Shown here: positions 37,534 through 47,610 of the stretch, in pieces
How the letters are laid out: every line of letters begins with the position of its first letter
Numbering within the stretch: the stretch's first letter is position 1
DNA from: Melioribacteraceae bacterium
Lineage (GTDB): Bacteria > Bacteroidota > Ignavibacteria > Ignavibacteriales > Melioribacteraceae
Direction of reading: 5' to 3'
Assembly: GCA_022181065.1 (NCBI GenBank)
Contig: BQMY01000120.1
Location: 1 to 64,000, forward strand
DNA: 64,000 nt
Notes under the pieces: generated by a model
Told to the model about the DNA's origin: nothing
Seen by the model: the letters and a program-made list of their open reading frames with translations, nothing else
The model's database searches: none
Position numbers and translations under genes: made by a program

Positions 37534-40406
37534 TAATCGTTTTCATACTCAGATATCGGTAAACAACTGCAAACAAGATTTCTGTCACCATGGGCATTGT
37601 TAACCCGACCGACAGAAGGCCAAAACTTGTTAAGTCTCACAAAATCTGTTGGATATGCTGCCTTCTCACGTGAATAGGGCCTATCCCAATTATCAGAAAT
37701 AACAGTCTCGGCTGTATGCGGAGAATTTTTCAAAACATTATTCTCCTGATCAGCTTCACCGTTTTCTATCTCTTCAACTTCTTTACGAATTGCAAGCATT
37801 GCATCACAAAACCTGTCCAATTCTTCAAGCGATTCACTCTCTGTTGGTTCCACCATCAGGGTTCCCGGAACAGGAAAAGAAACTGTAGGTGCATGATAAC
37901 CATAATCCATGAGGCGTTTGGCTATATCTTCAACTTCAAGATTGATTGAATGTTTAAACTCACGCATATCAAAGATAAGTTCATGGCCAATAAACCCGTT
38001 TCTTCCGGAGTATAACACCTGATAACTATCCTGAAGTCTGGCTTTAATGTAATTTGCGTTCAGAATTGCGTTTACAGTAGCGTTTGTAAGTCCGTCGGCT
38101 CCCATCATCTTGATATATGCATAAGATATCAGAAGTATATTGGCACTTCCATATGGTGCTGCCGATACAGCCCCCATTGCTTTTTCGCCTCCAGTGTGAA
38201 CAACTTTATGACCCGGCAAGAATGGCGCCAGATGTTCGGCAACAGCGATTGGTCCCATTCCCGGACCACCACCACCATGAGGGATGGTAAAGGTCTTGTG
38301 AAGATTGAGATGGCAGACATCTGCGCCTATAATTTTTGGATTTGTCAAACCGACCTGAGCATTCAGGTTAGCGCCATCCATATAAACCTGACCGCCATTT
38401 TTATGTATGATATCGCAAATTTCAATGATTTCTTCTTCAAAGACACCATGCGTTGATGGGTATGTTACCATTAGTGAAGATAATTCATGTGCGTGTTTTT
38501 CAGATTTTTCTTTCAAATCTTCTACGTCTATGTTTCCCATTTCATCACATTTTACAACAACAACTTTACCTCCTGCCATTACAGCAGAAGCCGGATTTGT
38601 TCCATGAGCGGAAGATGGTATCAACACAACATTCCTGTGCCCTTCCCCTCTGGATTTATGCCATTCTCTGATCACCATTAGTCCGGTATATTCACCCTGC
38701 GCACCCGAATTAGGCTGCAAGGATGTTGCGCTAAAACCGGTAATTTCATTCAATTGGTGCTCCAGCTTTCTGATCAATTCAAAGTATCCCTCAGCCTGTT
38801 CGCGAGGTACGAATGGATGGATATTCGCGAATTCTTTCCATGATACACCCAGCATCTCGGTTGCGGAGTTAAGCTTCATAGTACATGATCCCAACGGAAT
38901 CATGGATGTGGTTAGCGAGAGGTCTTTCCGTTCAAGTCTTTTCATATATCTGACCATTTCCGTCTCAGAATGATACAACTCAAAAACAGGATGCTCCAAA
39001 AAAGTTGAGGTTCTGATCAATTCATCAGGTATGGAATTATACTTATCTTTTATCTCCAGTTTGTCAAAATGCTGATCTTTTGCTTCAGCAAATAAATTCA
39101 GAAGTTGAACTAAATCATCTTCCGAGACACTTTCGCCAAGTGATATTCCAACGCCGCCATCTTTATAATAGCGGAGATTTATTTCGTTATCCATCGCGAG
39201 TTTATTTATGATAACCTGCAATTCTTTATCAGTTTCAACCTTAATTGTATCAAAGAATTTTTCAGATTTTAGTTTATAACCGAACTTCTTCAGGTTATCC
39301 GCAAGCAACGATGTGTGATAATTTATTTTTTCTGCTATGTATTTCAATCCCTTGGGACCATGATAACAAGCATAAAAAGAAGCCATAATAGCGAGCAGTA
39401 CCTGCGCGGTGCAAATATTACTTGTAGCCCTTTCCCTTTTGATATGTTGTTCACGAGTCTGTAGTGCCATCCTGAGGGCAGGTTTACCATTTACGTCAAT
39501 CGAGGCGCCAATTATTCTACCCGGTATATTTCTTTTAAATGCTTCTTTCGTTGCAAAATAGGCTGCATGCGGACCACCGAAACCCATAGGCACACCAAAC
39601 CGTTGTGTGGTTCCAACAACAACATCCGCACCCATCTCACCCGGAGGTGTGAGAAGTGTGAGGCTTAATAAATCTGCTGCAACTGTTACAAAAATATTTT
39701 CTGATTTAGCCTTTGAAATCACACTGCTGTAATTGTTTATAACACCATCGGCATCGGGATATTGAACTAGCAGACCAAATACATTGTCACCCGGTTCACA
39801 TTGTGTCAAATCGCATACTTTAACCTCTATCCCGAATGGTTCGGCTCTTGTATGTAGTATATCAATAGTATGTTCAAAAACTGTATTGGCAACAAGAAAT
39901 ACGTTCGCGTTCTTTTTATCTTTTTTTCTGGATGCAAACAACATCAACATTGCTTCACTCGCGGCTGTTCCTTCATCAAGCAGAGAAGCGTTAGCCATTT
40001 CCATTCCTGTAAGGTCCATCACCATGGTCTGGAAATTAAGAAGCGCTTCCAGTCTTCCCTGAGATATTTCAGCCTGATATGGTGTATATTGGGTGTACCA
40101 GCCAGGATTTTCCAGAACATTTCTTAAAATTACGGAGGGAACAATGGTATCATAATATCCTTGCCCTATATAAGATTTATAAATCTTGTTTTTTGTTCCT
40201 AACTCTCCTAAATGATTTAAAAATTCATATTCGGTCATAGCCTCGGCAAGATTCATTTCACCATCGAGTCGAATCGATTTAGGTAATGTTCTGCTGATTA
40301 GTTCTTCTGTTGAGGCAACGCCAATAGTTTCCAACATTATCGCTTCATCATGTTTTCTCGGACCTATGTGCCTTCTCTCAAATTTGTCATAATAGTTCAG
40401 TTTCAT
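37533..40406 (-). CDS. gcvP: Glycine dehydrogenase (decarboxylating), P-protein
   Basis: A 957-residue single-chain P-protein of the glycine cleavage system. It decarboxylates glycine and passes the aminomethyl group to lipoyl H-protein. Both halves of the alpha/beta fusion are present: N-terminal [19 protein letters not shown] and [20 protein letters not shown]. The C-terminal half carries the PLP lysine in CHLNLHKTF followed by the [12 protein letters not shown] loop. No gcvT or gcvH lies beside it and I see no glycine riboswitch upstream. SD GAGAGAG is 4-5 bases before the ATG. Confidence 0.96.
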   Translation of the reverse strand: MKLNYYDKFERRHIGPRKHDEAIMLETIGVASTEELISRTLPKSIRLDGEMNLAEAMTEYEFLNHLGELGTKNKIYKSYIGQGYYDTIVPSVILRNVLENPGWYTQYTPYQAEISQGRLEALLNFQTMVMDLTGMEMANASLLDEGTAASEAMLMLFASRKKDKKNANVFLVANTVFEHTIDILHTRAEPFGIEVKVCDLTQCEPGDNVFGLLVQYPDADGVINNYSSVISKAKSENIFVTVAADLLSLTLLTPPGEMGADVVVGTTQRFGVPMGFGGPHAAYFATKEAFKRNIPGRIIGASIDVNGKPALRMALQTREQHIKRERATSNICTAQVLLAIMASFYACYHGPKGLKYIAEKINYHTSLLADNLKKFGYKLKSEKFFDTIKVETDKELQVIINKLAMDNEINLRYYKDGGVGISLGESVSEDDLVQLLNLFAEAKDQHFDKLEIKDKYNSIPDELIRTSTFLEHPVFELYHSETEMVRYMKRLERKDLSLTTSMIPLGSCTMKLNSATEMLGVSWKEFANIHPFVPREQAEGYFELIRKLEHQLNEITGFSATSLQPNSGAQGEYTGLMVIREWHKSRGEGHRNVVLIPSSAHGTNPASAVMAGGKVVVVKCDEMGNIDVEDLKEKSEKHAHELSSLMVTYPSTHGVFEEEIIEICDIIHKNGGQVYMDGANLNAQVGLTNPKIIGADVCHLNLHKTFTIPHGGGGPGMGPIAVAEHLAPFLPGHKVVHTGGEKAMGAVSAAPYGSANILLISYAYIKMMGADGLTNATVNAILNANYIKARLQDSYQVLYSGRNGFIGHELIFDMREFKHSINLEVEDIAKRLMDYGYHAPTVSFPVPGTLMVEPTESESLEELDRFCDAMLAIRKEVEEIENGEADQENNVLKNSPHTAETVISDNWDRPYSREKAAYPTDFVRLNKFWPSVGRVNNAHGDRNLVCSCLPISEYEND

Positions 40407-40656
40407 AAGACTCTCTCGGAATTTACTTCACCAAAAAAATTTTTTATATATTATAAATATAAAGAATTAACCAAGTTGTTTCGATAATAATTTATTGGTT
40501 CTTTCTAAGTGTATGAACGATTTTTTTTTATTTATAGTTCTTGATTATTAATAGCTTTGCTATTTCAGGAAATATATATCAATAGCAATTTTTGAGTGAT
40601 ATCATTTAAAAACATTTAATATATTTCGTTCGATTAAATCAGTCATTTTCAAGAAG

Positions 40657-41169
40657 ATGTTTAAACATAAACTAAACATAAAAATACCAACCTTACGCGA
40701 GCTACTAAGGAGAGATACGTTAAAAAGGTATTTTTCCAAATTTATTGGATTAAAGGCTTCCCCACATAAGTTGGCCTGGAGTGTGGCAATTGGCGTTTTC
40801 ATTGGATTTTTTATTCCAATTGGGTTTCAGTCCTTCTTCATAATTCCGTTAGCTCTCGCTCTTGAAGTAAATCTTATAGTGGCTTACATCAGTACGCTTG
40901 TTTCCAACCCGATTACAGCAATACCCATGTATTATGTTGCGGTGAATGTTGGTCAGCGCCTAACAGGAATTGAAGTATTGTGGAGTAATTTCGAAAAAGT
41001 ATTTAGTGAATTTTCGTTTAGTGCTTTGATGAATCTGGGAACAGATAGTCTTATAGTATTTTTTACCGGCTCTCTTTTTCTAGGTTTAATATTTGCTGCC
41101 CTGCTCTACATTTTTACATATAAAGTGGTCAGTTACTACCGTAAGACTACTAATCTTTATTCCCCTTAG
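40657..41169 (+). CDS. DUF2062 membrane protein
   Basis: A 170-residue integral membrane protein with the DUF2062 pattern: SPHKLAWSVAIGVFIGFFIPIGFQS and the second helix pair with SNPITAIPMYY. Three to four spans are predicted. Function is unknown. DUF2062 proteins are often near or fused to glycosyltransferases. The 250 bases upstream are AT-rich with no other feature I can name. Its 3' end overlaps the convergent sensor gene by 4 bases. Confidence 0.8.
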   Translation: MFKHKLNIKIPTLRELLRRDTLKRYFSKFIGLKASPHKLAWSVAIGVFIGFFIPIGFQSFFIIPLALALEVNLIVAYISTLVSNPITAIPMYYVAVNVGQRLTGIEVLWSNFEKVFSEFSFSALMNLGTDSLIVFFTGSLFLGLIFAALLYIFTYKVVSYYRKTTNLYSP

Positions 41170-43244
41170 AATACCTTCTTGAGTGCAGCGTATAAACTGT
41201 CTCGCAGAACCGGTTTTGAAATAAAATCGCTAAATCCGGCCGCAATGAATTTTTCTTTATCACCCGGTAACACATAAGCGGTAACAGCAATAATCGGGAT
41301 TTTTTCATAACCTTCAAGCTGGCGAATAATTCGCAATGCGTCAAGTCCGTTATATTCACCCTGAAGGTTAATATCCATAACGATAAAATCAAACTTGTCT
41401 TTTTCAATTATAGGGAAAGCCTTTTCAAGGCTATTGGCAACTTCTATTTTTTTAAGGTCTTTCATCTGGACCTTAAACAATATCTGTGAATCGACTTGAT
41501 CCTCAAGATATAAACAAGTGAGGTTCTTTAAGTCAACCTGAGAGGAAGTTTTCTTTTGTGTTGGCTCATACTGTTTCCTGGGTTGAGCCGGTTTTTGAGG
41601 TGGTTTTATAAAGTCTTCATCCGGTAGATCATCGAATGAGGCCTCTTCCTCTGCCTCTTCTTCAACAGGATCAGGTAAAGCAGCTTTGTAACTGTTTTTA
41701 ATAGAGATGGAAGGAGCAGGAGTACTTTTCTTCGGCTTTGGAGGAGGAGCCTGAGTTTTAACATCCTCCATAAAGGGTTCGAATTCTACAGTTTCATCTT
41801 CATTATCAAGGAATTCTTCTACCGCAAGTACATTAGGAAAGATGATACCATATTCAGCTGGTACACCACCCTTTTTAATGAGCCCTGTTCTTGCTTTTAA
41901 TATTGATAATAATTTCCTCAGTAATCGTACACTGAATCTGCTGAAACCATAACGTTGCCTTATGATGTTTTCGTCAAGCGAAAATATATCTCTGTATCCG
42001 TTGACCAAGTCTTGCGTAATTGCCGATTTATCATCCTTAATACTTATAACAAAATTGTCGTTATCATATGATTGAGCAGATAAATAAATTTTACTCATCT
42101 GAGTTAGCTGCATACCAAAATTCAAATAACTTGAAATGAATGTAAGCATTTTGTGCTTATCAGTTGTAAAATTCAATGAAGATGAAATTTTTCCATAATT
42201 GAACGCAACTTTGTTAAGCTCAACACTCTTTTTGATATTAACTTCAATCTCATCAATGAGATCAACAAACAATATTTTTGAAGTTTCTATTTTTGACGCG
42301 CCCTGAGAAAGCGCGGCATATTCACCGGCAGTGTCCATAATCTGAAGAAGCATCTTCTGGTTTTCTTGAATTATCTCCCTCGATTCTTCCTGTTCTTCGG
42401 TAGGATTATTAATCGATTCAATTAATTCCTGGCCGAATCCGATAATTACATTTATAGGTGTAAGAATTTCATGAAATAAATGAGACAAGAACGAGCTGTC
42501 AAGTTCACCACCCCCGGAACCGGCCGGAGCCTGAATAATTTTTTCCTCTACCTCACCGATCTGAATAATAAACGCAAAAGTATCGGTCTCACCCTTAAAA
42601 TCCTTTATCGGTGAAACATCAACTTTAGCTTTTATAGTGTCACCACCCTTTTTGAGCAATGTAACTTCCAGCGATTTCTTCTCCTGTAAACCTGCACGGA
42701 AAACTGATGAGTTAAAAACAGATTTATCTGATTGACTCAAGAAGGAGTTAATTGGTGTTTTATTAACTTCTGATGGGCTATAACCAAGTTTTTTTAAGAA
42801 GGATTTATTGGAATAAGTTATAAAACCATGTATATCGGTTGTAACAACGAGATCACTGGAATTTTCAAAGACATATTTATACAATGAAAGATTCTTTTCC
42901 TTCTCGAGATCATTCGTTACATCTTTAACAAGGTTGAAATGAGCTTTCCTGCCGTTATAGTCAATCGATGTTTTACTGATCTTCACAAGAATTGAGTTTC
43001 CATCTTTTCTTTTGTGACGAAACGGACCAATAAACTCATTTTCTGTAACATGATTATTGGAAGATTCGATCAATGTCTGGATATCTTCCGGAGCATACAA
43101 GTCAGTCAGATCCATATGGAGGAACTCATCTTTACCGTAGCCGTAAAGCTTGAGTGTAGCGTCATTCATATCCAGGAATTTGAGATTTTCCAAATCATAG
43201 ATGAATATCGGTTCAGGACTGGTCTGTAATAGTATGTCGTACAT
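41166..43244 (-). CDS. PAS-PAS-HisKA-REC hybrid sensor with degenerate ATPase domain
   Basis: A 692-residue cytosolic hybrid sensor. Two PAS domains (about 4-110 and 125-230) precede a HisKA-like helix with H258 in FHEILTPIN. The following ATPase region (about 350-475) lacks the N-box Asn, the DxGxG loop (reads KDDKSAIT) and the GxGLGL motif (YGFSRFSVRLL), so ATP binding looks lost. A Pro/Glu-rich linker leads to an intact receiver (about 570-692) with LED acid pair, phosphoacceptor Asp624 in VMDINLQG, Thr in AVTAY and Lys in SKPV. It may receive or relay phosphate rather than autophosphorylate. It is last in the leftward exopolysaccharide-like cluster. Confidence 0.88.
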   Translation of the reverse strand: MYDILLQTSPEPIFIYDLENLKFLDMNDATLKLYGYGKDEFLHMDLTDLYAPEDIQTLIESSNNHVTENEFIGPFRHKRKDGNSILVKISKTSIDYNGRKAHFNLVKDVTNDLEKEKNLSLYKYVFENSSDLVVTTDIHGFITYSNKSFLKKLGYSPSEVNKTPINSFLSQSDKSVFNSSVFRAGLQEKKSLEVTLLKKGGDTIKAKVDVSPIKDFKGETDTFAFIIQIGEVEEKIIQAPAGSGGGELDSSFLSHLFHEILTPINVIIGFGQELIESINNPTEEQEESREIIQENQKMLLQIMDTAGEYAALSQGASKIETSKILFVDLIDEIEVNIKKSVELNKVAFNYGKISSSLNFTTDKHKMLTFISSYLNFGMQLTQMSKIYLSAQSYDNDNFVISIKDDKSAITQDLVNGYRDIFSLDENIIRQRYGFSRFSVRLLRKLLSILKARTGLIKKGGVPAEYGIIFPNVLAVEEFLDNEDETVEFEPFMEDVKTQAPPPKPKKSTPAPSISIKNSYKAALPDPVEEEAEEEASFDDLPDEDFIKPPQKPAQPRKQYEPTQKKTSSQVDLKNLTCLYLEDQVDSQILFKVQMKDLKKIEVANSLEKAFPIIEKDKFDFIVMDINLQGEYNGLDALRIIRQLEGYEKIPIIAVTAYVLPGDKEKFIAAGFSDFISKPVLRDSLYAALKKVF

Positions 43245-43324
43245 GTCTTCTTCTTACTGTTATAGTCTAGTTTGTTTTACAGTGCAATTAAAGAAAAATC
43301 AACTGTAAGTCCAAATTTGATACG

Positions 43325-45142
43325 TCAGAATGGAATCTGAATTATTACCTCATTTGAGTAACTTGAATAATCTGTAGAGTTTCTGGCTCTAACTCGATAC
43401 ACATATTTGTTACCCCTTTGAACAGTATCATCGGTGTATGTTGTTGTACCAGCCGCCAATGTTTCCGAGAGTGACCAGTTTGAAGTATCAAAAAGTTTAC
43501 GCTGCAATTCAAATGCTAACTCGTTACTCGAATTGTCTCTCCAGTTAAGGATTACACTTTGGTTAAGCGTATCGTAGGCGGCATCCAGATCTGTAGGACG
43601 AATTATATTACCTGTACCTCCCGCGGTAGAAACAATATTGGAAAACGGCAGTTTCGTTGTTTGAGTATAAGCTCTCACTTTGTAATAATATATTGAAGTT
43701 GAATCTTGTACCTCATCTAAAAATGCGCTGACATTAGTATCAAAAATCTGATACAAGGCAAAATCATTGCTGTTTTGCCTGCGATGAAGTTCAAATCCGG
43801 CCTCATCGGTTACATTATAATCCCATTCAAGGAAATATTGTTTACCAAAATCAAATTCGGTAATTGTGAGATCGGGTGGCAGCACAGGCACATAAGCTGT
43901 ATCGCTGTTCGAGTAAGGTGTGTAGTACCCGCCAATAGTGTAAAACCGCGCTCTGTAATAATATACTCGGTCGTTCGATAATGAAGAGTCGGTAAAGGAA
44001 TTTGTAAAGCCATCAACCGCGCCTATACCCGTATAATCATTATCTCCTTCCAAACGTCTTTCAACGAATGTATTGTTCACTTCACCACTCGGGTTATTAT
44101 TATCCCATGTAATTACCACTTTTTTGAGTGAGGTACTGAATGTAGCTTTCAGATTTGCGGGAGAAAAATAATCCCGTTCCTGTGTGGTTACAGAAGCAAT
44201 TGCCGACCATGCGCTCTGCGATTCCCCGGTATAGGAAGCAACCCTGTAATTATATTTCGTACTTGCAATCAGGTCAGAATCCATATACTCATTGAGGTCA
44301 GAAGGTATAACCGCTATCTGTGACCAGGTATTGTCAGCATCAAGTTTACGCTGAATCTTAAACCCAAGTATATTAGCCGCACTGCTCGACCAACTAAGAA
44401 GTACATATGAAGCACCTAAAGATTGTGCCTGAATGTTTGTTGGAGCAGTACCACCAGCACTTCCTTCTGTAGAAACCTCATTACTGAAGTTTGAATTACC
44501 ATACTGGTTGAGAGCTAAAACTTTGTAGTAATAAACGATAAATTCTGAAAGATCGGTATCATCCCAGCTTATTGTATTTGCCGGAAGAATTTTAATAGGT
44601 CGATATTCTCCATTGGGCGTATCTTTACGATAAACCTGATAGTTGGTTTCTCTTACTGAATTATCACTCCACAACAGGTTAACAGCATTATCACTTTTCT
44701 TGATAAGCTGCAGACTGGTGGGCGCTTCAGGTGGATCGGTATTTTTCTTTACATAAATATTAACCATATCCCCGGAAGAACCACTCTCTCCATCCAGATT
44801 GAATGCGGAGAGTTGATATCCGACAGTCTGTCCAATATAGGTTGAATCAACTACAAGATATAATTCGGGAAATTCATTATCCTCGATATAAAATATTTCA
44901 TTGGAATCTGCCATTGAAGTATAAAGCTGCATGTAGTCTAAACCATCACCACCCGATTTATCAATCGCTGAATATTCAATCAAAGTCCGACCGGTTTTTA
45001 TAGTATCACCTGTAACGGGGTACTCAATAACAACATTGGGTACACTTGTGGAAGTTGTAGGCGTGGTAATAGAATCAACACACCCGTAAACAATAGCGAA
45101 CGCGAGAACAAATCCCGCCAATTTTATGCTGATTTTTTTCAT
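43325..45142 (-). CDS. Lipoprotein with five FN3 domains
   Basis: A 605-residue lipoprotein. Lipobox VYGC gives lipidation at Cys21. Residues about 30-130 are a beta-rich unknown domain. Five fibronectin type III repeats follow, at about 137-225, 232-319, 325-413, 420-506 and 513-605. Each has the W core, YxVYR-type strand, and YYYKV/YRVRA signature. Anchored in a membrane, it could bind glycan or act as a scaffold. It sits 36 bases downstream of the NodB-like gene in the exopolysaccharide-like cluster. Confidence 0.85.
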   Translation of the reverse strand: MKKISIKLAGFVLAFAIVYGCVDSITTPTTSTSVPNVVIEYPVTGDTIKTGRTLIEYSAIDKSGGDGLDYMQLYTSMADSNEIFYIEDNEFPELYLVVDSTYIGQTVGYQLSAFNLDGESGSSGDMVNIYVKKNTDPPEAPTSLQLIKKSDNAVNLLWSDNSVRETNYQVYRKDTPNGEYRPIKILPANTISWDDTDLSEFIVYYYKVLALNQYGNSNFSNEVSTEGSAGGTAPTNIQAQSLGASYVLLSWSSSAANILGFKIQRKLDADNTWSQIAVIPSDLNEYMDSDLIASTKYNYRVASYTGESQSAWSAIASVTTQERDYFSPANLKATFSTSLKKVVITWDNNNPSGEVNNTFVERRLEGDNDYTGIGAVDGFTNSFTDSSLSNDRVYYYRARFYTIGGYYTPYSNSDTAYVPVLPPDLTITEFDFGKQYFLEWDYNVTDEAGFELHRRQNSNDFALYQIFDTNVSAFLDEVQDSTSIYYYKVRAYTQTTKLPFSNIVSTAGGTGNIIRPTDLDAAYDTLNQSVILNWRDNSSNELAFELQRKLFDTSNWSLSETLAAGTTTYTDDTVQRGNKYVYRVRARNSTDYSSYSNEVIIQIPF

Positions 45143-45178
45143 TTTCTATGGCTTAATTTTCTTATTATTAAACCGAAT

Positions 45179-47080
45179 CTAACCCGAAATATTTTCATAA
45201 TCAATTAAGAAAGAACGTGACTCACCCTCACCCAAATTTTGTATATACATATACAGGGTATTATTTATGGGTTTAAATTCAAATTCCGGAATCGTTGTAT
45301 TAACGAGATCAGAAGAGATATCCACATTTTGAACCCGCTTGTTAAGATCGATTTCAATAACGAAGTTATCAATTCTTTCTTCCGCGAGATTTGTCACTTC
45401 CACTTCCATCCTGACTTTACTGCTTGTACTATATTCGAGTTCTATTCGTCCTCTTTTCATCCACCAGGTTTTAAGGTCTTCGATGGATGTCAACCACATA
45501 TTTTTACTTCGTGTATATTTAAGTACATCATCCACAACGCCAACATATTCCGGACGTAACTGATAAGCTGTATGTACCTTAAAAACAAAAAGTCCACCCT
45601 CAAAAACAATTCTGTCAATATCTTCCTGATAGGTATAAACCTGAAAATCCTGTTGTCGGAGATTATATCGCCTTACTATTTCATAATCATCGCGAGCGGT
45701 TTTGGTAATCTGCAAAATCGCCTGATCATTCCTGATCTTTACTTCAGGAACGGATCTGTCTGTAAGTGAATCGGTTACCACAAAGTCTATTTCATTATTC
45801 GACATAGCCTGCAAAGTCGCGTCATCGTAAAATCCATAATAGGGCATAATACCATGAACCTGCTTTCCAACAAGTTCCTCCATCTGGTTAATGCCACCCT
45901 CAACAATTTTAAATTGTTCTTCCTGGGGAAATAATTTATTTACAGTATCTTTTGCTGATTCAAGATAACCAATGTCTATAATAGCACCAAACTCACCGTA
46001 CTTAGCTAATCCCTTTATAAGGTTAGCGTTCTGCTGGGCAATCGCGGGAGTCATAAAAAAAGTAGCAGGATATCTTGAAGACTTCAACAACTCGGTTAGA
46101 TTCCTTACATTTGCTATATCTTCATCAAGCGTTGGGATAAAGACCGACGCTGCTTCGTAAGGTGGCGGCCAGTCACGAACAAACGCTATAGGTTCATAAG
46201 TAAGCCAGCTTATAGAATTTCTAAACAGCCTGTCATAATTAATAAAGTCCACAGGTGAATCACCAACGACTGAATTTAATTCAAATCCGTACCACACAAA
46301 CCGACCTTCGCCATAATTACCATAGGCAATACCGGCACTTTGTTGTATAGCCTCTCTCACAAGCCCGGCTTCCCTTCGGAAATCATACCAGAAACTAACC
46401 TGTTTGGTTCGCGGCTCCAGAATCTCGGCATATATAGGTCGATCCCAGGTAGCGATTTTAAGTGTAAATCCCGTAGGAATTCCGGCAGTAATCGGCAGGT
46501 TCCCACGCAAAGTGTGTATTTTATAAACTTCACGCGGTTCTATTTCTTTGGAAAAATTCAATCCGAAAACTTCGGTAAAAAATTGCCAGCCTCTCCACTT
46601 TCCTTCATTAGAGTAAGACGCAGTACCTCCGGTCGCCAAAACACTACCGCCAAGCTCCATATATCGCTTTAACTGAACAATTTCCCGGTCACTTAACGCT
46701 TTTGCTCCGGGCAGAATTATCAGATCGTATTCAAAATGCTCACCAAGTTCAATTGTTTGATCGGTAATAATATCATAATAAAGTTTGGAACCCTTGGCAA
46801 AACTTTCCCAGGCATCAACGTTATCATTAACCCAGGTGCTACCTTCAGGTAAAATAGCTTCCCAATACTCTGGATAGAGGATTGCAATATTGCTCTCCTT
46901 TTCAACAAACAAATAGGTTAAATTTTCAGGTGTCGGCAAAATATCCTTGAGATCAAAATTCCCATAGATACTTTTAAGAATCAGCAAAAATATAAGAACC
47001 CCGGCAACCAGTAATACTAATCCGGAAAAAAATACAATTGCATAGTTTACACTAACACCCTTAAAATTGCCTACCGCCAC
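45179..47080 (-). CDS. Membrane-anchored Rossmann / NodB-like / beta-sandwich protein (PelA-like layout)
   Basis: A 633-residue protein with one N-terminal span (about 12-36). Residues about 60-295 resemble a GATase1-like or flavodoxin-like Rossmann domain (YDLIILPGAKALS, GGSVLATGG). Residues about 300-535 resemble a NodB polysaccharide deacetylase: motif 1 is TLDED (317-321), but motif 2, normally with metal-binding histidines, reads GAIIDIG (365-371), and motif 3 is MPYYG. Loss of the histidines suggests an inactive or altered deacetylase. Residues about 545-633 are a beta-sandwich. Order matches the middle and C-terminal part of PelA. Start is a GTG with GAGGAT upstream, overlapping the previous gene by 10 bases. 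Confidence 0.75.
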   Translation of the reverse strand: MAVGNFKGVSVNYAIVFFSGLVLLVAGVLIFLLILKSIYGNFDLKDILPTPENLTYLFVEKESNIAILYPEYWEAILPEGSTWVNDNVDAWESFAKGSKLYYDIITDQTIELGEHFEYDLIILPGAKALSDREIVQLKRYMELGGSVLATGGTASYSNEGKWRGWQFFTEVFGLNFSKEIEPREVYKIHTLRGNLPITAGIPTGFTLKIATWDRPIYAEILEPRTKQVSFWYDFRREAGLVREAIQQSAGIAYGNYGEGRFVWYGFELNSVVGDSPVDFINYDRLFRNSISWLTYEPIAFVRDWPPPYEAASVFIPTLDEDIANVRNLTELLKSSRYPATFFMTPAIAQQNANLIKGLAKYGEFGAIIDIGYLESAKDTVNKLFPQEEQFKIVEGGINQMEELVGKQVHGIMPYYGFYDDATLQAMSNNEIDFVVTDSLTDRSVPEVKIRNDQAILQITKTARDDYEIVRRYNLRQQDFQVYTYQEDIDRIVFEGGLFVFKVHTAYQLRPEYVGVVDDVLKYTRSKNMWLTSIEDLKTWWMKRGRIELEYSTSSKVRMEVEVTNLAEERIDNFVIEIDLNKRVQNVDISSDLVNTTIPEFEFKPINNTLYMYIQNLGEGESRSFLIDYENISG

Positions 47081-47592
47081 TGCAAGTTATCCTCTTTGTT
47101 CTTGTTTTCGCGTTGTGCACTACCATTTTCAGATTCACTTGTATAACGCATAAACTTACCTCTTCTACCTGTATAGCGCTCGGATTCCATAGTTTCAGGA
47201 CCTTTTTTCCTGAAAGAAGTTGTTTCCTCGGCAAATGTAGAAGTAGGTTGTGTAACGAACGTAGGTCGGGTATATCCGGAAGTTGCACCTGTTCTTCTGT
47301 CCTCAAATGTGCTTTTGAAAAGAGTGGATTTATCACCCTGGGTACGAGTACCGGCGAATGTACCGGTTTTCTCCTCTGTTTTAAACCCTTCCCCTGTTTT
47401 CGCCATTCTCGGTTCAGTAAGTACTTGTGCCGGTTCGACAAGTTCCGCAGGAATACTTTCAGGTGGCTTGGCCTTGGCGGCTCGACCCCTTCGTTCCCTG
47501 ACTTTATACAAAATATACGCACCAACAGCTAATACAAAAGTAGATATTGTTGATACCAAAATAATTAGCGAAAGTATAGGTATGAGTTCCAT
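47071..47592 (-). CDS. Small single-pass membrane protein with disordered tail
   Basis: A 173-residue protein with one membrane span (about 5-28), a basic juxtamembrane stretch (KVRERRGRAAKAK) and a Thr/Arg/Glu-rich tail without clear fold. No family recognised. It lies between the GT2 synthase and the NodB-like gene, with a 10-base overlap with the latter. By position it could be a synthase partner, as PgaD is for PgaC, but the sequence itself does not show homology. SD GGGAGA lies 4 bases before the ATG. Confidence 0.7.
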   Translation of the reverse strand: MELIPILSLIILVSTISTFVLAVGAYILYKVRERRGRAAKAKPPESIPAELVEPAQVLTEPRMAKTGEGFKTEEKTGTFAGTRTQGDKSTLFKSTFEDRRTGATSGYTRPTFVTQPTSTFAEETTSFRKKGPETMESERYTGRRGKFMRYTSESENGSAQRENKNKEDNLQWR

Positions 47593-47610
47593 ATCTCTCC
47601 CTGTAGTCCT

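Noticed and set aside
40407-40656. Glycine riboswitch before gcvP
   Set aside because: The 250 bases are AT-rich without the conserved GGAGAG-type core or paired stems of a glycine aptamer on the minus strand.
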